This document shows positions 33,743-43,420 of a stretch of 64,000 bases of DNA, piece after piece. The DNA comes from Roseburia sp. (GTDB taxonomy: Bacteria; Bacillota; Clostridia; Lachnospirales; Lachnospiraceae): NCBI GenBank assembly GCA_003483745.1, contig DMYD01000054.1:13959-77958 (forward strand), given 5' to 3'. The position numbers were made by a program, and so were the translations under genes. The notes below the pieces were generated by a model. It made no database searches, was not told the origin of the DNA, and saw only the letters and a program-made list of their open reading frames with translations. Position 1 is the first letter of the stretch. Each line of letters begins with the position of its first letter.

Positions 33743-35026
33743 ATGAGTGAATACGCAATCAGTGTCGAACACATTTCAAAGGTTTATAAATTATATCGTG
33801 GAAAAGCAGACCGCTTAAAAGATGCACTGCATCTGACCAGGCAGAAAAATTATGATGAGTTTTATGCACTTTCAGATGTGAATTTTACAGTAAAAAAAGG
33901 TGAGACGGTTGGTCTGATCGGAACCAACGGCGCCGGAAAATCAACCCTTTTAAAACTTCTTACCGGAGTTCTGACTCCGAGTGAGGGACAGATCGAAGTA
34001 AATGGAAAAGTGTCTGCACTCCTCGAATTAGGTGCTGGTTTTAACGGAGAGTACACAGGACTTGAAAATATTTATTTTAATGGAACTCTTATGGGATATA
34101 CCAAAGAGCAGATGGAAAAGAAAGTCCCGGAAATTCTTGAATTTGCGGGAATCGGAGATTATGTTTATCAGCCGGTAAAGACTTATTCAAGTGGTATGTT
34201 TGCAAGGCTGGCATTTGCACTTGCAATCAATGTCGAGCCGGATATTTTAGTGGTAGATGAAGCACTCAGCGTGGGAGATATTTATTTCCAGTCGCGCTGC
34301 TTCAAAAAAATGGACGATATCAAAAAGAATGGAACTACGATTCTGCTGGTAACACATGATATGAGCAGCGTGATCAAATACTGCGATAAAGTAGTGCTGT
34401 TAAATCATGGCAAGGTTGTAAAGGAAGGCAACCCGAAGCAGATGGTAGATATATATAAAAAGATCCTTGTCAATCAGTATGATGAAAACGAGGATGCGGA
34501 TGGAGCAGAGAAAAAGGACGCTCTTACTGTAAATAAGGGAAGCTGGATGTCTCAGTTGTCTTTGAATGATAAAAATACGATCTATGGCAATGGAAAAGCG
34601 AAAATCATTGACTTTGGTTTCTTTGATGAAAATGGCCGAATTACCGGAATGGTCTTAAAGAAGAGTATTTTCAGCTTTAAAGTGAAAGTGGAATTTTATG
34701 AGGATATCGAATATCCGATTCTGACCTATACAGTAAAAAATGCAAGAGGTGCTGAGATTACCGGAACCAATACAATGTTTGAAAAAGTGGATTTCCCACT
34801 TGCAAAAAAAGGCGAGCAGTATGTGGTAACGTTCACACAGAAAGCGCTGCTGCAAGGCGGAGATTATCTGGTTTCTTTTGGCTGTACCGGCTATGAAAAC
34901 GGACAGTTTACCGTATATGACAGACATTATGACGTGGTAAACCTTACAATCGTATCCGAACAGAATACGGTGGGAACTTTTGATATGGATTCTAAGGTGA
35001 CTGTGGAAAGGGTAGAACATGATTGA
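33743..35026 (+). CDS. ABC polysaccharide exporter ATPase with Wzt-type C-terminal extension
   Basis: A 427-residue ATPase. The N-terminal ~245 residues are a standard nucleotide-binding domain: Walker A GTNGAGKSTLLKLL, signature YSSGMFARLAFALA, Walker B ILVVDEAL. After a charged linker (~250-275), residues ~275-420 form a beta-rich extension like the Wzt C-terminal domain. In E. coli O8/O9a that domain recognises the modified end of the O-polysaccharide before export. Its presence implies that export depends on a terminal modification, and the next gene could supply that. The two genes overlap by eight bases. Confidence 0.9.
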   Translation: MSEYAISVEHISKVYKLYRGKADRLKDALHLTRQKNYDEFYALSDVNFTVKKGETVGLIGTNGAGKSTLLKLLTGVLTPSEGQIEVNGKVSALLELGAGFNGEYTGLENIYFNGTLMGYTKEQMEKKVPEILEFAGIGDYVYQPVKTYSSGMFARLAFALAINVEPDILVVDEALSVGDIYFQSRCFKKMDDIKKNGTTILLVTHDMSSVIKYCDKVVLLNHGKVVKEGNPKQMVDIYKKILVNQYDENEDADGAEKKDALTVNKGSWMSQLSLNDKNTIYGNGKAKIIDFGFFDENGRITGMVLKKSIFSFKVKVEFYEDIEYPILTYTVKNARGAEITGTNTMFEKVDFPLAKKGEQYVVTFTQKALLQGGDYLVSFGCTGYENGQFTVYDRHYDVVNLTIVSEQNTVGTFDMDSKVTVERVEHD

Positions 35027-36854
35027 TGAAAATGTGGAAAATATACTCCTTCACGCGGTGGAAAGCCAGGAACAGACAGAAAAATGCCTGTTAGAAAATG
35101 ATTCCTGGCAGGTGCTTTACCATCTGTCGAATATCCGTGAAAACCTTCTGGAGTGGTATCCGTTTGATCCACAGGCATCACTGCTTGAAATTGGGGCAGA
35201 ATGCGGTGCACTGACCGGTCTTTTCTGTAAAAAAGTAAAACGTGTGGTTGCAGTGGAGGCATCCGCGCGCGATGTCAAAGTGAATTTAAAAAGAAATGGT
35301 AAATATGAAAATCTGACTGTGGTCACAGATGAACTTTACCGTGTGGATACAAAAGAAAAATTTGACTATGTGACGATTACGGGACTGTTTGGTTATGCAG
35401 GACGCATCTGGGAAAGCGATGATCCGTACATGGATCTGCTGCACAGGGCAAAAGAATATTTAAAACCGGGCGGCAGACTGTTTCTTGCAATCGAGAACCG
35501 TTACGGTGTGAAATATTTTGCAGGCGCAAAGGAAGATCATACCGGCAGATGTTTTGATGGACTGGAAAATTATGCCGCAGCGGATGATGTGCGGACATTT
35601 GCACATAAGACGTTAGATAAAATGCTGACAGAGGCAGGTTTTTCACAGAATGATTTTTATTATCCGATGCCGGATGAAAAACTTCCTTCTGAGATTTATT
35701 CGGACAAAAGCCTTCCGTCTTTTGGCAGTCTCAGATACCCATGTGTTGCGTATGACAGGGATCGCTATGAACTGCTGGATGAGAGACTGGTCTTTGACTC
35801 GATCTGTCAGGATGGAATGTTTGGAGACTTTGCCAACTCATTTCTGGTGGTGAGCCGGAATGGGGAACCGGAGACAGCGGATGAACGGACGGTGATCTAT
35901 GCAAAGTACAACAGACAGAGAGCACCGGAGTATCAGCTTAGCACGAAGATTATTCTGAAAAAAAATGGGAATAGATATGTAGAAAAACAGGCACTGCGCA
36001 AAGAGGCTGTGGCGCATGTGACAGGACTTATTGCAAACAGGGAAAAGCTGCTTGATTTAAAAGTGGGACCGGCTCCGGTAGAAATTTTATCGGATGCAGA
36101 CGGATGCGCTGCATTTCCTTTTATCAGAGGGACAAGTCTGGCGAAGGAAGTAAATGAGAGCCTTGGAAACAGACAGCGTTTTTTGAACGCGATGCATCAC
36201 GCGGTGGACAGTATTTATGGCACTTATTTAAATACGCCGGAATGTCTGGTGGATTTTGTGCTTACGAAGGAATTTGAAGAAACATTTGGTTTATTTTCAG
36301 AGGAAACAGAGCGCGATGTTTTCAAAGGTACAAAGTCGCTTAAGGTGTCAAATATTGACAGTATTTTAAGCAATTTTGTGAGAATGGAAGATGGCAGTTT
36401 AGTTTGTCTGGATTATGAATGGGTGTTTTCATTCCCGATACCGGTCGAATATCTGATCTACCGGACGGTATTTTATTATTACAGTGAGAATGTTCATTAT
36501 ATCAAAATGAGTGAGCCGGAGCTCTGGGCGGAATTTGGCATTGCAGAGGCAAAGATCAATCTTTTCCGCAGGATGGATGATCAGTTCCAGCAGCATGTGC
36601 ATGGAAAGGATCGCAGATATATTTATACTTCCCGCTATGGAAAACAGACACTTACACTGGGAAAAAATCTTCAGATTGGTGAGAGCTGGTTTTTATCGAT
36701 CGCGGAGGATATCCACAATCTCAACCGGTTTATGGGCGGGCACAGGCGTGATCTTGTGGTATGCCATGTAAAAATGCACCGGAAAAGTGAATTTCTGGAT
36801 AAATGTAAAAACAAGCTGAAACGTATTGCGAAGAGGATATTGAAAAGAGAATAG
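35019..36854 (+). CDS. SAM-dependent methyltransferase fused to a kinase-like domain (WbdD-like layout)
   Basis: A 611-residue cytoplasmic protein. Residues ~40-215 are a class I methyltransferase (LLEIGAECGALTG as motif I, VVAVEASARD as motif II, YLKPGGRLFLAIEN later). Residues ~290-560 look like a kinase-fold domain: RYVEKQALRKEAVAHV could supply the N-lobe lysine and helix-C glutamate, FPFIRGTSL the hinge, SNIDSILSNF the catalytic-loop Asn, and CLDYEW a DFG-like metal-binding Asp. This order, methyltransferase then kinase, is that of WbdD, which caps E. coli O9a chains. Translation is coupled to the Wzt-like gene by an 8-base overlap. The last 30 residues are strongly basic and may bind the membrane. 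The kinase call is inference from short motifs. Confidence 0.72.
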   Translation: MIDENVENILLHAVESQEQTEKCLLENDSWQVLYHLSNIRENLLEWYPFDPQASLLEIGAECGALTGLFCKKVKRVVAVEASARDVKVNLKRNGKYENLTVVTDELYRVDTKEKFDYVTITGLFGYAGRIWESDDPYMDLLHRAKEYLKPGGRLFLAIENRYGVKYFAGAKEDHTGRCFDGLENYAAADDVRTFAHKTLDKMLTEAGFSQNDFYYPMPDEKLPSEIYSDKSLPSFGSLRYPCVAYDRDRYELLDERLVFDSICQDGMFGDFANSFLVVSRNGEPETADERTVIYAKYNRQRAPEYQLSTKIILKKNGNRYVEKQALRKEAVAHVTGLIANREKLLDLKVGPAPVEILSDADGCAAFPFIRGTSLAKEVNESLGNRQRFLNAMHHAVDSIYGTYLNTPECLVDFVLTKEFEETFGLFSEETERDVFKGTKSLKVSNIDSILSNFVRMEDGSLVCLDYEWVFSFPIPVEYLIYRTVFYYYSENVHYIKMSEPELWAEFGIAEAKINLFRRMDDQFQQHVHGKDRRYIYTSRYGKQTLTLGKNLQIGESWFLSIAEDIHNLNRFMGGHRRDLVVCHVKMHRKSEFLDKCKNKLKRIAKRILKRE

Positions 36855-36881
36855 GATCAGCATATAGGAGGAAAACACTAC

Positions 36882-39113
36882 ATGTTAACAGCTCGTATAA
36901 AAAAAGCATATTTTGTCTGGAAAAATGAAGGGACAGATATGTTTTTGTATAAAGTAAAAATGAAACTGGATATGAAGAACATATTCCGCAAGAGTCTATA
37001 CAGAAAGTGGATCGAGGCAAACGAACGGGATATTATGGAAGTCACGGAACTGAAATATAACCCTCTGTTTTCCGTTGTGATCCCTGTATATAATGTTGCA
37101 GATAATATGCTCCGGGAATGTATTGATTCCGTGCTGGCGCAGACTTATAAAAATTTTGAAATCATTCTGGTGGATGATGCATCGACACAGACATCCGTGC
37201 GCAAAGTGTTAGGAGAATATGAGGGCAGGGATGGGATCACCATCATCTACAGAGAAAAAAACGGGCATATTTCACGCACCACAAACGATGGTATCCATGC
37301 GGCAAAAGGAGAATTTGTTGCATTGTGTGACTGTGATGATCTGTATGCGCCGAATGCACTCTATGAGATCGCTAAAAAATTGAATGAAGATCCTTCCCTC
37401 GATTTCATTTATACAGATGAGGATAAGGTGGATGAAAAGGGAAAGAAACGCGAAAATCCATTTTTTAAACCGGACTGGTCTCCGGATACCTTTATGTCAT
37501 TTATGTATACCTGTCATCTCTCTGTATACCGCAGAACGTTGTTAGAAGAACTTTCCGGTGTCCGGGTAGGATTTGAGGGGTCACAGGATTATGACCTTGT
37601 GCTTCGTGTGATGGAAAAGACGAACCGCATCGGACATGTGCCGAAGATCTTATATCACTGGCGTATGCGCAAAGAATCCACCGCGAATGCGATGGCGGCA
37701 AAACCATATGCATTAGAGGCAGCGGAGAAGGCAAAGATAGAAGCCTTAGAGCGTCGTGGATTAAAGGGTGAGATCACTTATCTGCCGGCGGTTGCACAGT
37801 ATCGTGTAACATATTTCCCGCAGGGAGAACCAAAGGTATCTATTATCATTCCTTCTAAGGACAATCCAAAGATTTTAAAAATGTGTCTTGCTTCCATTTT
37901 TAAATATACAGAGTACAAAAATTATGAAGTTATCATAGTGGATAACGGCAGCAATGATGCCAATAAAAAAGAGATCGAGGAAGCCGTTGCACTTTATTCC
38001 GGACAGGGCGAAGATAAGATTAAATATGTATATCAGCCGATGGAATTTAATTTCTCAAGAATGTGCAATATAGGTGCGGATGCAGCGACAGGAGAGTTCT
38101 TACTGTTTTTGAATGATGATATCGAGGTCAGTGAGTCCGTAGATACGAGTCCGTATTTTAAAGTTTATGTAAACCGCTGGTTATCCATTTTATTGGGACA
38201 GGCACAGCTTGCCCATACCGGAGCCGTAAGCTGTAAATTGTATTATCCGAATGGAAATACGATCCAGCATGCAGGTGTGGTAAATCTGCCAATTGGCCCG
38301 GCACATTGTCTATATGGTGGCAGTGACAGTTTCAACTATTACTATGGAAGAAATCTTCTCGAATATGATTTTTCCTCTGTAACAGGTGCGTGTCTGATGT
38401 TAGACCGGAAAAAGTTTGATGAGGCAGGCGGTTTTGACGAGGGATTCCCGGTGGCATATAATGATGTATCGCTGTGTTTTCGACTTGTGGAATTAGGATA
38501 TTATAACGTTGTGCGAAATGATGTTGTCCTGATCCATCATGAATCGGTAAGCCGTGGACTTGACCGTGCATCTGCAGAAAAAGAAGAACGCAGAAGTCGT
38601 GAAATGCAGAGGTTATATGAGAAACATCCGATGTTTAAGGGCGGTTATGACCCGTGTTATAACCCGAATCTGGTGGCAGACAGGGTGGATTTTTCCATGG
38701 ATATGAAGAGTGCGTCTGCGCATAAGAAAGCAAAGGAAGTGCCGGATTCTGAAGTTGCCAGATACCGCAAAGTGGAAGAAAAAGATGGTATTCTTGTATA
38801 TCATGTTGATTTTGTCGAGGAAAAGGGTGACTTTATCCAAATCAACGGCTGGCTTTATAACAGTCAGAAGAAAGGCAACAATCACAATCATACAAAAATA
38901 CTGCTGATCGGTGAAAATCATAAAAAGTATGAGGTGGGTACGACCAGAAGCTTCCGGTCTGATCTGCGCGATGCCAATGTGGGAGTCAAAGAGATCACAC
39001 TGGCAGGTTTTGAAACGATTTTCTGTAAAGAGGAACTTGCAAAAGGAAAATATCAGGTTGCACTTGAACTTGATAAAACATATGTCATTTGCAAAGAGCA
39101 GTTTGAGATATAA
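36882..39113 (+). CDS. Glycosyltransferase with two GT2 domains and a C-terminal beta domain
   Basis: A 743-residue protein with two family-2 (GT-A) glycosyltransferase domains. The first starts near residue 63 (FSVVIPVYNVADN, then the LVDDAS strand and the CDCDD and YTDED acidic motifs). The second starts near 322 (VSIIIPSKDNPKI, IVDNGSND, LNDDIEV). A separate beta-rich domain of ~105 residues ends the protein. Two active sites in one chain are typical of enzymes that add two alternating sugars or a branch plus a main-chain sugar. There are no membrane helices, so it acts on the cytoplasmic face on a lipid-linked acceptor. AGGAGG precedes the ATG. Confidence 0.88.
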   Translation: MLTARIKKAYFVWKNEGTDMFLYKVKMKLDMKNIFRKSLYRKWIEANERDIMEVTELKYNPLFSVVIPVYNVADNMLRECIDSVLAQTYKNFEIILVDDASTQTSVRKVLGEYEGRDGITIIYREKNGHISRTTNDGIHAAKGEFVALCDCDDLYAPNALYEIAKKLNEDPSLDFIYTDEDKVDEKGKKRENPFFKPDWSPDTFMSFMYTCHLSVYRRTLLEELSGVRVGFEGSQDYDLVLRVMEKTNRIGHVPKILYHWRMRKESTANAMAAKPYALEAAEKAKIEALERRGLKGEITYLPAVAQYRVTYFPQGEPKVSIIIPSKDNPKILKMCLASIFKYTEYKNYEVIIVDNGSNDANKKEIEEAVALYSGQGEDKIKYVYQPMEFNFSRMCNIGADAATGEFLLFLNDDIEVSESVDTSPYFKVYVNRWLSILLGQAQLAHTGAVSCKLYYPNGNTIQHAGVVNLPIGPAHCLYGGSDSFNYYYGRNLLEYDFSSVTGACLMLDRKKFDEAGGFDEGFPVAYNDVSLCFRLVELGYYNVVRNDVVLIHHESVSRGLDRASAEKEERRSREMQRLYEKHPMFKGGYDPCYNPNLVADRVDFSMDMKSASAHKKAKEVPDSEVARYRKVEEKDGILVYHVDFVEEKGDFIQINGWLYNSQKKGNNHNHTKILLIGENHKKYEVGTTRSFRSDLRDANVGVKEITLAGFETIFCKEELAKGKYQVALELDKTYVICKEQFEI

Positions 39114-39140
39114 AGTTTGCATAGAAGGAAGGAATCGTAT

Positions 39141-41585
39141 ATGAATACACATAAATTTATGGTGGAAGAAATACGTTTTCATTTGAGTATTCCGGATACA
39201 CTGATCTTTGTCGGATGGTATTATGACGGAACCACCAAAAATCATACCTTAAAAGTCAGTCTTGACGGGAAAGAACTTCCGGTGGAGCAGCTCATCAATA
39301 AAGGTGTGGAAGTGTGTCAGAAATATATACACAGTGTCAACGAGATCAGTGAAGAGGTAGTGGGGATCATAAAACTGCCAGAGAACTGGAAAGAGGGACA
39401 CAAGCTTTTAATCGAGTCCGCCTATAAGGGAGACTGGCATAAAGAGGCATCGTATTCCGTTGCAAAACTGAAAACTTTTGAAAATAAAATTATTTACAGT
39501 GTGGATAATGTCAGAAGGACAGAGGACAAACTGATCGTCAACGGCTGGTGTGTGGGAAGCGGTGAGATCAAGCTGTCATTGTTGGACGGAAAAAAACAGC
39601 CTATGAACGCCAAAAGCAACCATTTTTACAGGGAAGATGAGGAACATGTCAGTCCTGATGACGAAAAGAGAGAAAAATTGTTTTTTACGATACAATCGGA
39701 TCGTGTCGATGAAAAAGTGTTTTATCTGGAAATGCGCGGACCAAAAAGTGTGGCACGCATGCGTCTTGATAAATGGCACAATGATTCAGGACTGGCTGGA
39801 ATTTTAGGCAAAGCCAAAAAGGCGTTCCGTTTCCTAAAAAGAAATGGAATCAAGGCGACACTGGTCAGGATCAATGAGCGGTTAGGACAGAATAAAGGAC
39901 TGATCTATGAGCATTGGTTAGAAAAATACGGTATCAAAGAAGAAGAACTGCAAAAGCAGCGGGAAAAACAGAAAGAATTTTCCTACCGCCCGCTGTTTTC
40001 CGTTGCGGTGCCTTTATATAAAACGGAGGAGAGGTTTTTAAGGGAACTGATCCAATCCGTACAGAATCAGACCTATGATAACTGGGAATTATGTCTTGCA
40101 GACGGCAGCGAGGACGGTGGAGAGGGACTTACATCAATCGTGGAAGAATACCAGAAAAACGATCCAAGAATCCGGTACCGGGTGTTGGAAAAAAATTATG
40201 GTATTGCACAGAATATGAATGAGGCAATGCATATGGCAAAGGGGGAGTTTGTCACTCCGGTGGATCATGATGATACACTTACCCCGGATGCGCTTTATGA
40301 GTTTGTGAAGGCCCTGAATGAACATCCATCTGTAGAGGTGCTTTACTCCGATGAGGACAAAATCGATACCGACGGAACGAAATATTTTGAACCCCATTTT
40401 AAGGCAGACTATGATGTTGATTTCCTTCTGACGAACAATTATATTTGTCATCTTTTTGCAGTGAAATGTTCCATGGAAAGCTATCAGGAAGGATTTTTAA
40501 GTGAATTTGACGGATCACAGGATTTTGATTTTATCTTAAGATGCTGCGAGGAGGCAAAAGAGATTTATCATGTGCCGAAAGTGTTGTATCACTGGCGCTG
40601 TCATTTTGATTCCACAGCAGCGAATCCACAGAGTAAATTATATGCTTTTGAGGCGGGAAGACGCGCGGCGGAAGCACATTATAAGCGTCTTAATATACCT
40701 GCAACGGTGGAACATGCGCAGTTTTACGGCCTGTACCGCACGCGTTACAACTGGGAGAAGAAACCGGCTGTGACAGTATTGATACCAAACCGTGACCATG
40801 TGGAAGATTTAAAAAGATGCATAGATGCGGTTTTATGTTCGGATTACAGCAATTATGAGATCGTTGTGGTGGAACATAACAGTAAGGATCAGCAGACTTT
40901 TGCATATTATGAAAAATTGCAGAAAGAATGTAGCAGAGCACGGGTACTTACTTACACGGGAGAGGAAAATATTTCAAAGATCTATAACTTTGCCGTAAAA
41001 GCGGTATCCGGTGAATATTTACTGCTCTTAGATCCGCTCACACAGATGATCAATACCTCCTTCATGAGTGAGATGCTTGGATATTGTATGCGGGAAGATG
41101 TCGGCATTGTGGGTGCAAAGCTGATCTATGAGGATGATACGATCGCGCATGCAGGTATCGTGCTTGGATTTGGCGGTGCCTTTGGCTATGTATTCCGTGG
41201 TAAATCGCGTTATATAGCAGGTTACGAGAGCCGTGTGATCTGTGCACAGGATTATTCTGCAGTGTCCGGCGTATGCATGATGGTAAAACGCAGTGTTTAC
41301 GAAGAGGCAGGCGGCATGACGGAAGAATTTTCAAACAGATTCCATGACATTGATTTTTGCCTGAAAGCCCGCAAAGCCGGTTGGCTGGTCGTATATAATC
41401 CATATGCGGAAGGATATTATTATGGAACAAAAGAGGCGGCAGTTCCGGTAGTGGAAGGAAGGACAAAGGACAATCGGGAAGCAGAACTTCTGGTAAAAAA
41501 ATGGGAAACGGAAATAAAAGCGGGAGATCCGTATTATAATCCGAATCTGACATTGGACCGGATGGATTTTTCCTTACGCAGATAA
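39141..41585 (+). CDS. Glycosyltransferase with N-terminal beta domains and two GT2 domains
   Basis: A protein of 814 residues with two beta-rich N-terminal modules (~1-110 and ~115-205), a basic helical stretch (~210-280), and two GT2 domains: one from ~287 (FSVAVPLYKTEERF, VDHDDTLTPDALY, YSDEDK) and one from ~535 (VTVLIPNRDHVEDL, VEHNS). The first N-terminal module resembles the C-terminal module of the preceding enzyme (a strand ending GW followed by NH-T-K). The start is ATG 39141 after AAGGAAGG; the frame is open to 39117. Both proteins probably build the same exported polymer. It ends the locus. Confidence 0.87.
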   Translation: MNTHKFMVEEIRFHLSIPDTLIFVGWYYDGTTKNHTLKVSLDGKELPVEQLINKGVEVCQKYIHSVNEISEEVVGIIKLPENWKEGHKLLIESAYKGDWHKEASYSVAKLKTFENKIIYSVDNVRRTEDKLIVNGWCVGSGEIKLSLLDGKKQPMNAKSNHFYREDEEHVSPDDEKREKLFFTIQSDRVDEKVFYLEMRGPKSVARMRLDKWHNDSGLAGILGKAKKAFRFLKRNGIKATLVRINERLGQNKGLIYEHWLEKYGIKEEELQKQREKQKEFSYRPLFSVAVPLYKTEERFLRELIQSVQNQTYDNWELCLADGSEDGGEGLTSIVEEYQKNDPRIRYRVLEKNYGIAQNMNEAMHMAKGEFVTPVDHDDTLTPDALYEFVKALNEHPSVEVLYSDEDKIDTDGTKYFEPHFKADYDVDFLLTNNYICHLFAVKCSMESYQEGFLSEFDGSQDFDFILRCCEEAKEIYHVPKVLYHWRCHFDSTAANPQSKLYAFEAGRRAAEAHYKRLNIPATVEHAQFYGLYRTRYNWEKKPAVTVLIPNRDHVEDLKRCIDAVLCSDYSNYEIVVVEHNSKDQQTFAYYEKLQKECSRARVLTYTGEENISKIYNFAVKAVSGEYLLLLDPLTQMINTSFMSEMLGYCMREDVGIVGAKLIYEDDTIAHAGIVLGFGGAFGYVFRGKSRYIAGYESRVICAQDYSAVSGVCMMVKRSVYEEAGGMTEEFSNRFHDIDFCLKARKAGWLVVYNPYAEGYYYGTKEAAVPVVEGRTKDNREAELLVKKWETEIKAGDPYYNPNLTLDRMDFSLRR

Positions 41586-41619
41586 TGTTTTATTCTGAAA
41601 TAATATCAAGGTTTTATTG

Positions 41620-42040
41620 TTACCGGTTCATCTCTGAGTGATGGCCGGTATTTTTATGTTCGGCAATAATACTGTCAATCTCATCGGGATCTGTTATTGC
41701 CATGTCACCGATGATGCTGTGTTTGATCGCTGCTAAGGCATTGCCGTATTCTAAGGCTTTTCTGCAGTCTTTGTATTTTAAGTAACCATAGAGAACGCCG
41801 GAGACATAGGCATCACCGCTGCCAATACGGTCTATTATGTCGATATTGTTAATGGAAGAATGTTTTCTGTCATAGACAACACGCGGTTTGCGCGGGTAAG
41901 AACCGTATTCATAGAAGTAAATGTCTCAGGAAAGTATCGCCCTGTGCAAGACGTCCGTTGATCGGGGTGGAGAGACGAAGCAAAATCTCTCCTAATGTGA
42001 TGATAATAGATTTGCCCTCAGAGCATGCAATCCATTTCAT
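41620..42040 (-). pseudogene. Decayed PfkB-family sugar kinase (2-keto-3-deoxygluconate kinase-like)
   Basis: On the minus strand the segment first encodes a kinase N-terminus (SIIITLGEILLRLSTPINGR … LAQGDTF, from the 42040 side). It then jumps, with a frame change and an in-frame TGA near 41930, to the family's C-terminal end: FYEYGSYPRKPRVVYD, then DRIGSGDAYVSGVLYGYLK with the PfkB catalytic Gly-Asp, to a stop at 41620. About 200 residues from the middle, holding the sugar-binding region, are gone. A normal enzyme of this type has ~340 residues. This is a deletion-frameshift pseudogene. About 175 AT-rich bases then separate it from carD. Confidence 0.85.
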
Positions 42041-42216
42041 GTAAAATATGCCTAATATCGGATCGTTTTATATATTGCAGTTTTCACAAAAATAATTCTG
42101 GAATGCTTATTTTGCTGACTTTTTGGGAAAAATAATGATATAGTAAAAATACTGGGTAGAAAATTACCTGTATAATATCGTTTAAAATTGAAATCAAAGA
42201 AAGGAGAATCGGAGAA

Positions 42217-42714
42217 ATGTTTGGAATCGGTGAATATGTTGTGTGTGGCGCAAAAGGTGTCTGTCAGATCAGGGATATTACGCATATAGATATTTCAGGG
42301 GCAGATAAAGAGCGGCTGTATTATGTTTTAGCTCCAGTCGGAGATTCGAATGGAACGGTTTATGTGCCGACGGACAGTGAAAAAATTGTAATGCGCAGGA
42401 CGATTTCAAAGGAAGAAGCAGAACAGTTGATTGATGAATTGCCACGGATCGAACTCTTGTGGGTACCAGATGACAAACAGCGCGAGGCAAAATACAAAGA
42501 AGCACTTCGCACCTGTGATTATCACGCCTGGGTCAGTATTGTAAAGACTCTGTATCAACGTAAAAAAGAACGGATCGCGCAGGGAAAGAAAGTGACTGCG
42601 GTAGATGAACGTTATATGAAGGCAGCAGAAAATGAATTGTACGGAGAGCTTTCTTTAACGCTTGGAGTGCCGCGGGAAAAAATGGAAGATTATATTAAAG
42701 AACGGCTTTCATGA
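42217..42714 (+). CDS. CarD-family transcription regulator
   Basis: A 165-residue protein with an N-terminal CarD/TRCF RNA-polymerase-interaction Tudor-like domain (~1-60: MFGIGEYVVCGAKGVCQI, YYVLAPVGDSNGTVYVP) and a helical C-terminal DNA-binding part (~70-165). Members bind the RNA polymerase beta subunit and stabilise open complexes at promoters, often under stress or nutrient change. AAAGGAGAATCGGAG precedes the ATG. It is immediately followed, 41 bases after the stop, by a large structured element on the same strand. Confidence 0.92.
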   Translation: MFGIGEYVVCGAKGVCQIRDITHIDISGADKERLYYVLAPVGDSNGTVYVPTDSEKIVMRRTISKEEAEQLIDELPRIELLWVPDDKQREAKYKEALRTCDYHAWVSIVKTLYQRKKERIAQGKKVTAVDERYMKAAENELYGELSLTLGVPREKMEDYIKERLS

Positions 42715-42755
42715 AAGAAAACTGCCCATCAAATGCTAGTTTGTGGTTGTGATGT

Positions 42756-43070
42756 GAGTTCCCCGGCGAAGGGTGGATTTACAGTTTTGTGAGTGGCAAA
42801 TTGCATCAAGCCGGGACGGTTTTGTTTCCGTTGTCCGAAAATAAGTCAATCTAAGGCTGCCTGGTATAGGTTGTGGCGGAGTGACATGTGCGTCTTAAAT
42901 GCCCCGTCCGGGGGCATTAAGACTTGTGCTGCCGTCCGTGGCAGCACAACACTGTGTTACGGACAGGCAGACTAAGATTGCCTAATTTTCTCCCAAAGTC
43001 ACAAAACAGGTCCCGGCTTAATGCGATTTGCCAGCCACTAAGTTGTGAACCACCCTTCGCCGGGGAACTC
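42756..43070 (+). ncRNA. Large structured RNA candidate, copy A
   Basis: A ~315-nt element of nested stems. The outer stem is 21 perfect base pairs (42756-42776 with 43050-43070). A second stem pairs 42794-42817 with 43010-43033 (22 of 24 Watson-Crick). A third pairs CTGCCTG (42857-42863) with CAGGCAG (42964-42970). Two hairpins lie inside: 42892-42923 (13 bp with one bulge) and 42925-42948 (TGTGCTGCC/GGCAGCACA). An outer GGTTGT/ACAACC pair extends the element to 42745-43081. It shares internal blocks with copy B (for example TTGTCCGAAAATAAG, GCGGAGTGAC, TTTCTCCCAAAGTCACAAAA) but has different stem sequences. No ORF in it is credible. Orientation is taken as that of carD. I cannot match it to a named RNA family. 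Confidence 0.72.
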
Positions 43071-43081
43071 ATTTTACAACC

Positions 43082-43386
43082 TTGGGGGTGCGTAAATTTT
43101 TAGTGTTTTGTGTCTGAATCTGATTAAAAAATATTTCCAAATAACTATATTCAATGGTTTATTATTTGTTTGACAACACTGGCAAAAACCTCGATATATA
43201 CCACTATGCCCATATTTATTGCCATACACATTTGAAAAAATATTCTGCGTTATTAATCTGGCAATTTACGAAAAATTTCATGTAATACAATGTAGTAGAT
43301 GGAAATTCTGGGAAGTCATTAGGCTGAATATTAATGATACAGCACATTAGGATTTTAAGCATATTTTCAGTTGTGCGAATATCAAA
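43082..43386. other. AT-rich spacer between the two structured elements
   Basis: About 300 AT-rich bases without a credible ORF. The edge next to each element shares a short conserved tail (GGGGG followed by GTGCG and a T5 run), so each element may extend ~25 bases past its outer stem. I see nothing else that I can support in the middle. Confidence 0.5.
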
Positions 43387-43420
43387 AATTCGCACCTACG
43401 CCCCCGATTTTGAGATGAAC

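Noticed and set aside
42793..42975. A 60-codon open frame inside the first structured element, and similar frames at 43577-43908
   Set aside because: They have no ribosome-binding site, odd composition, and run through base-paired stems that differ between the two copies; not conserved as protein.
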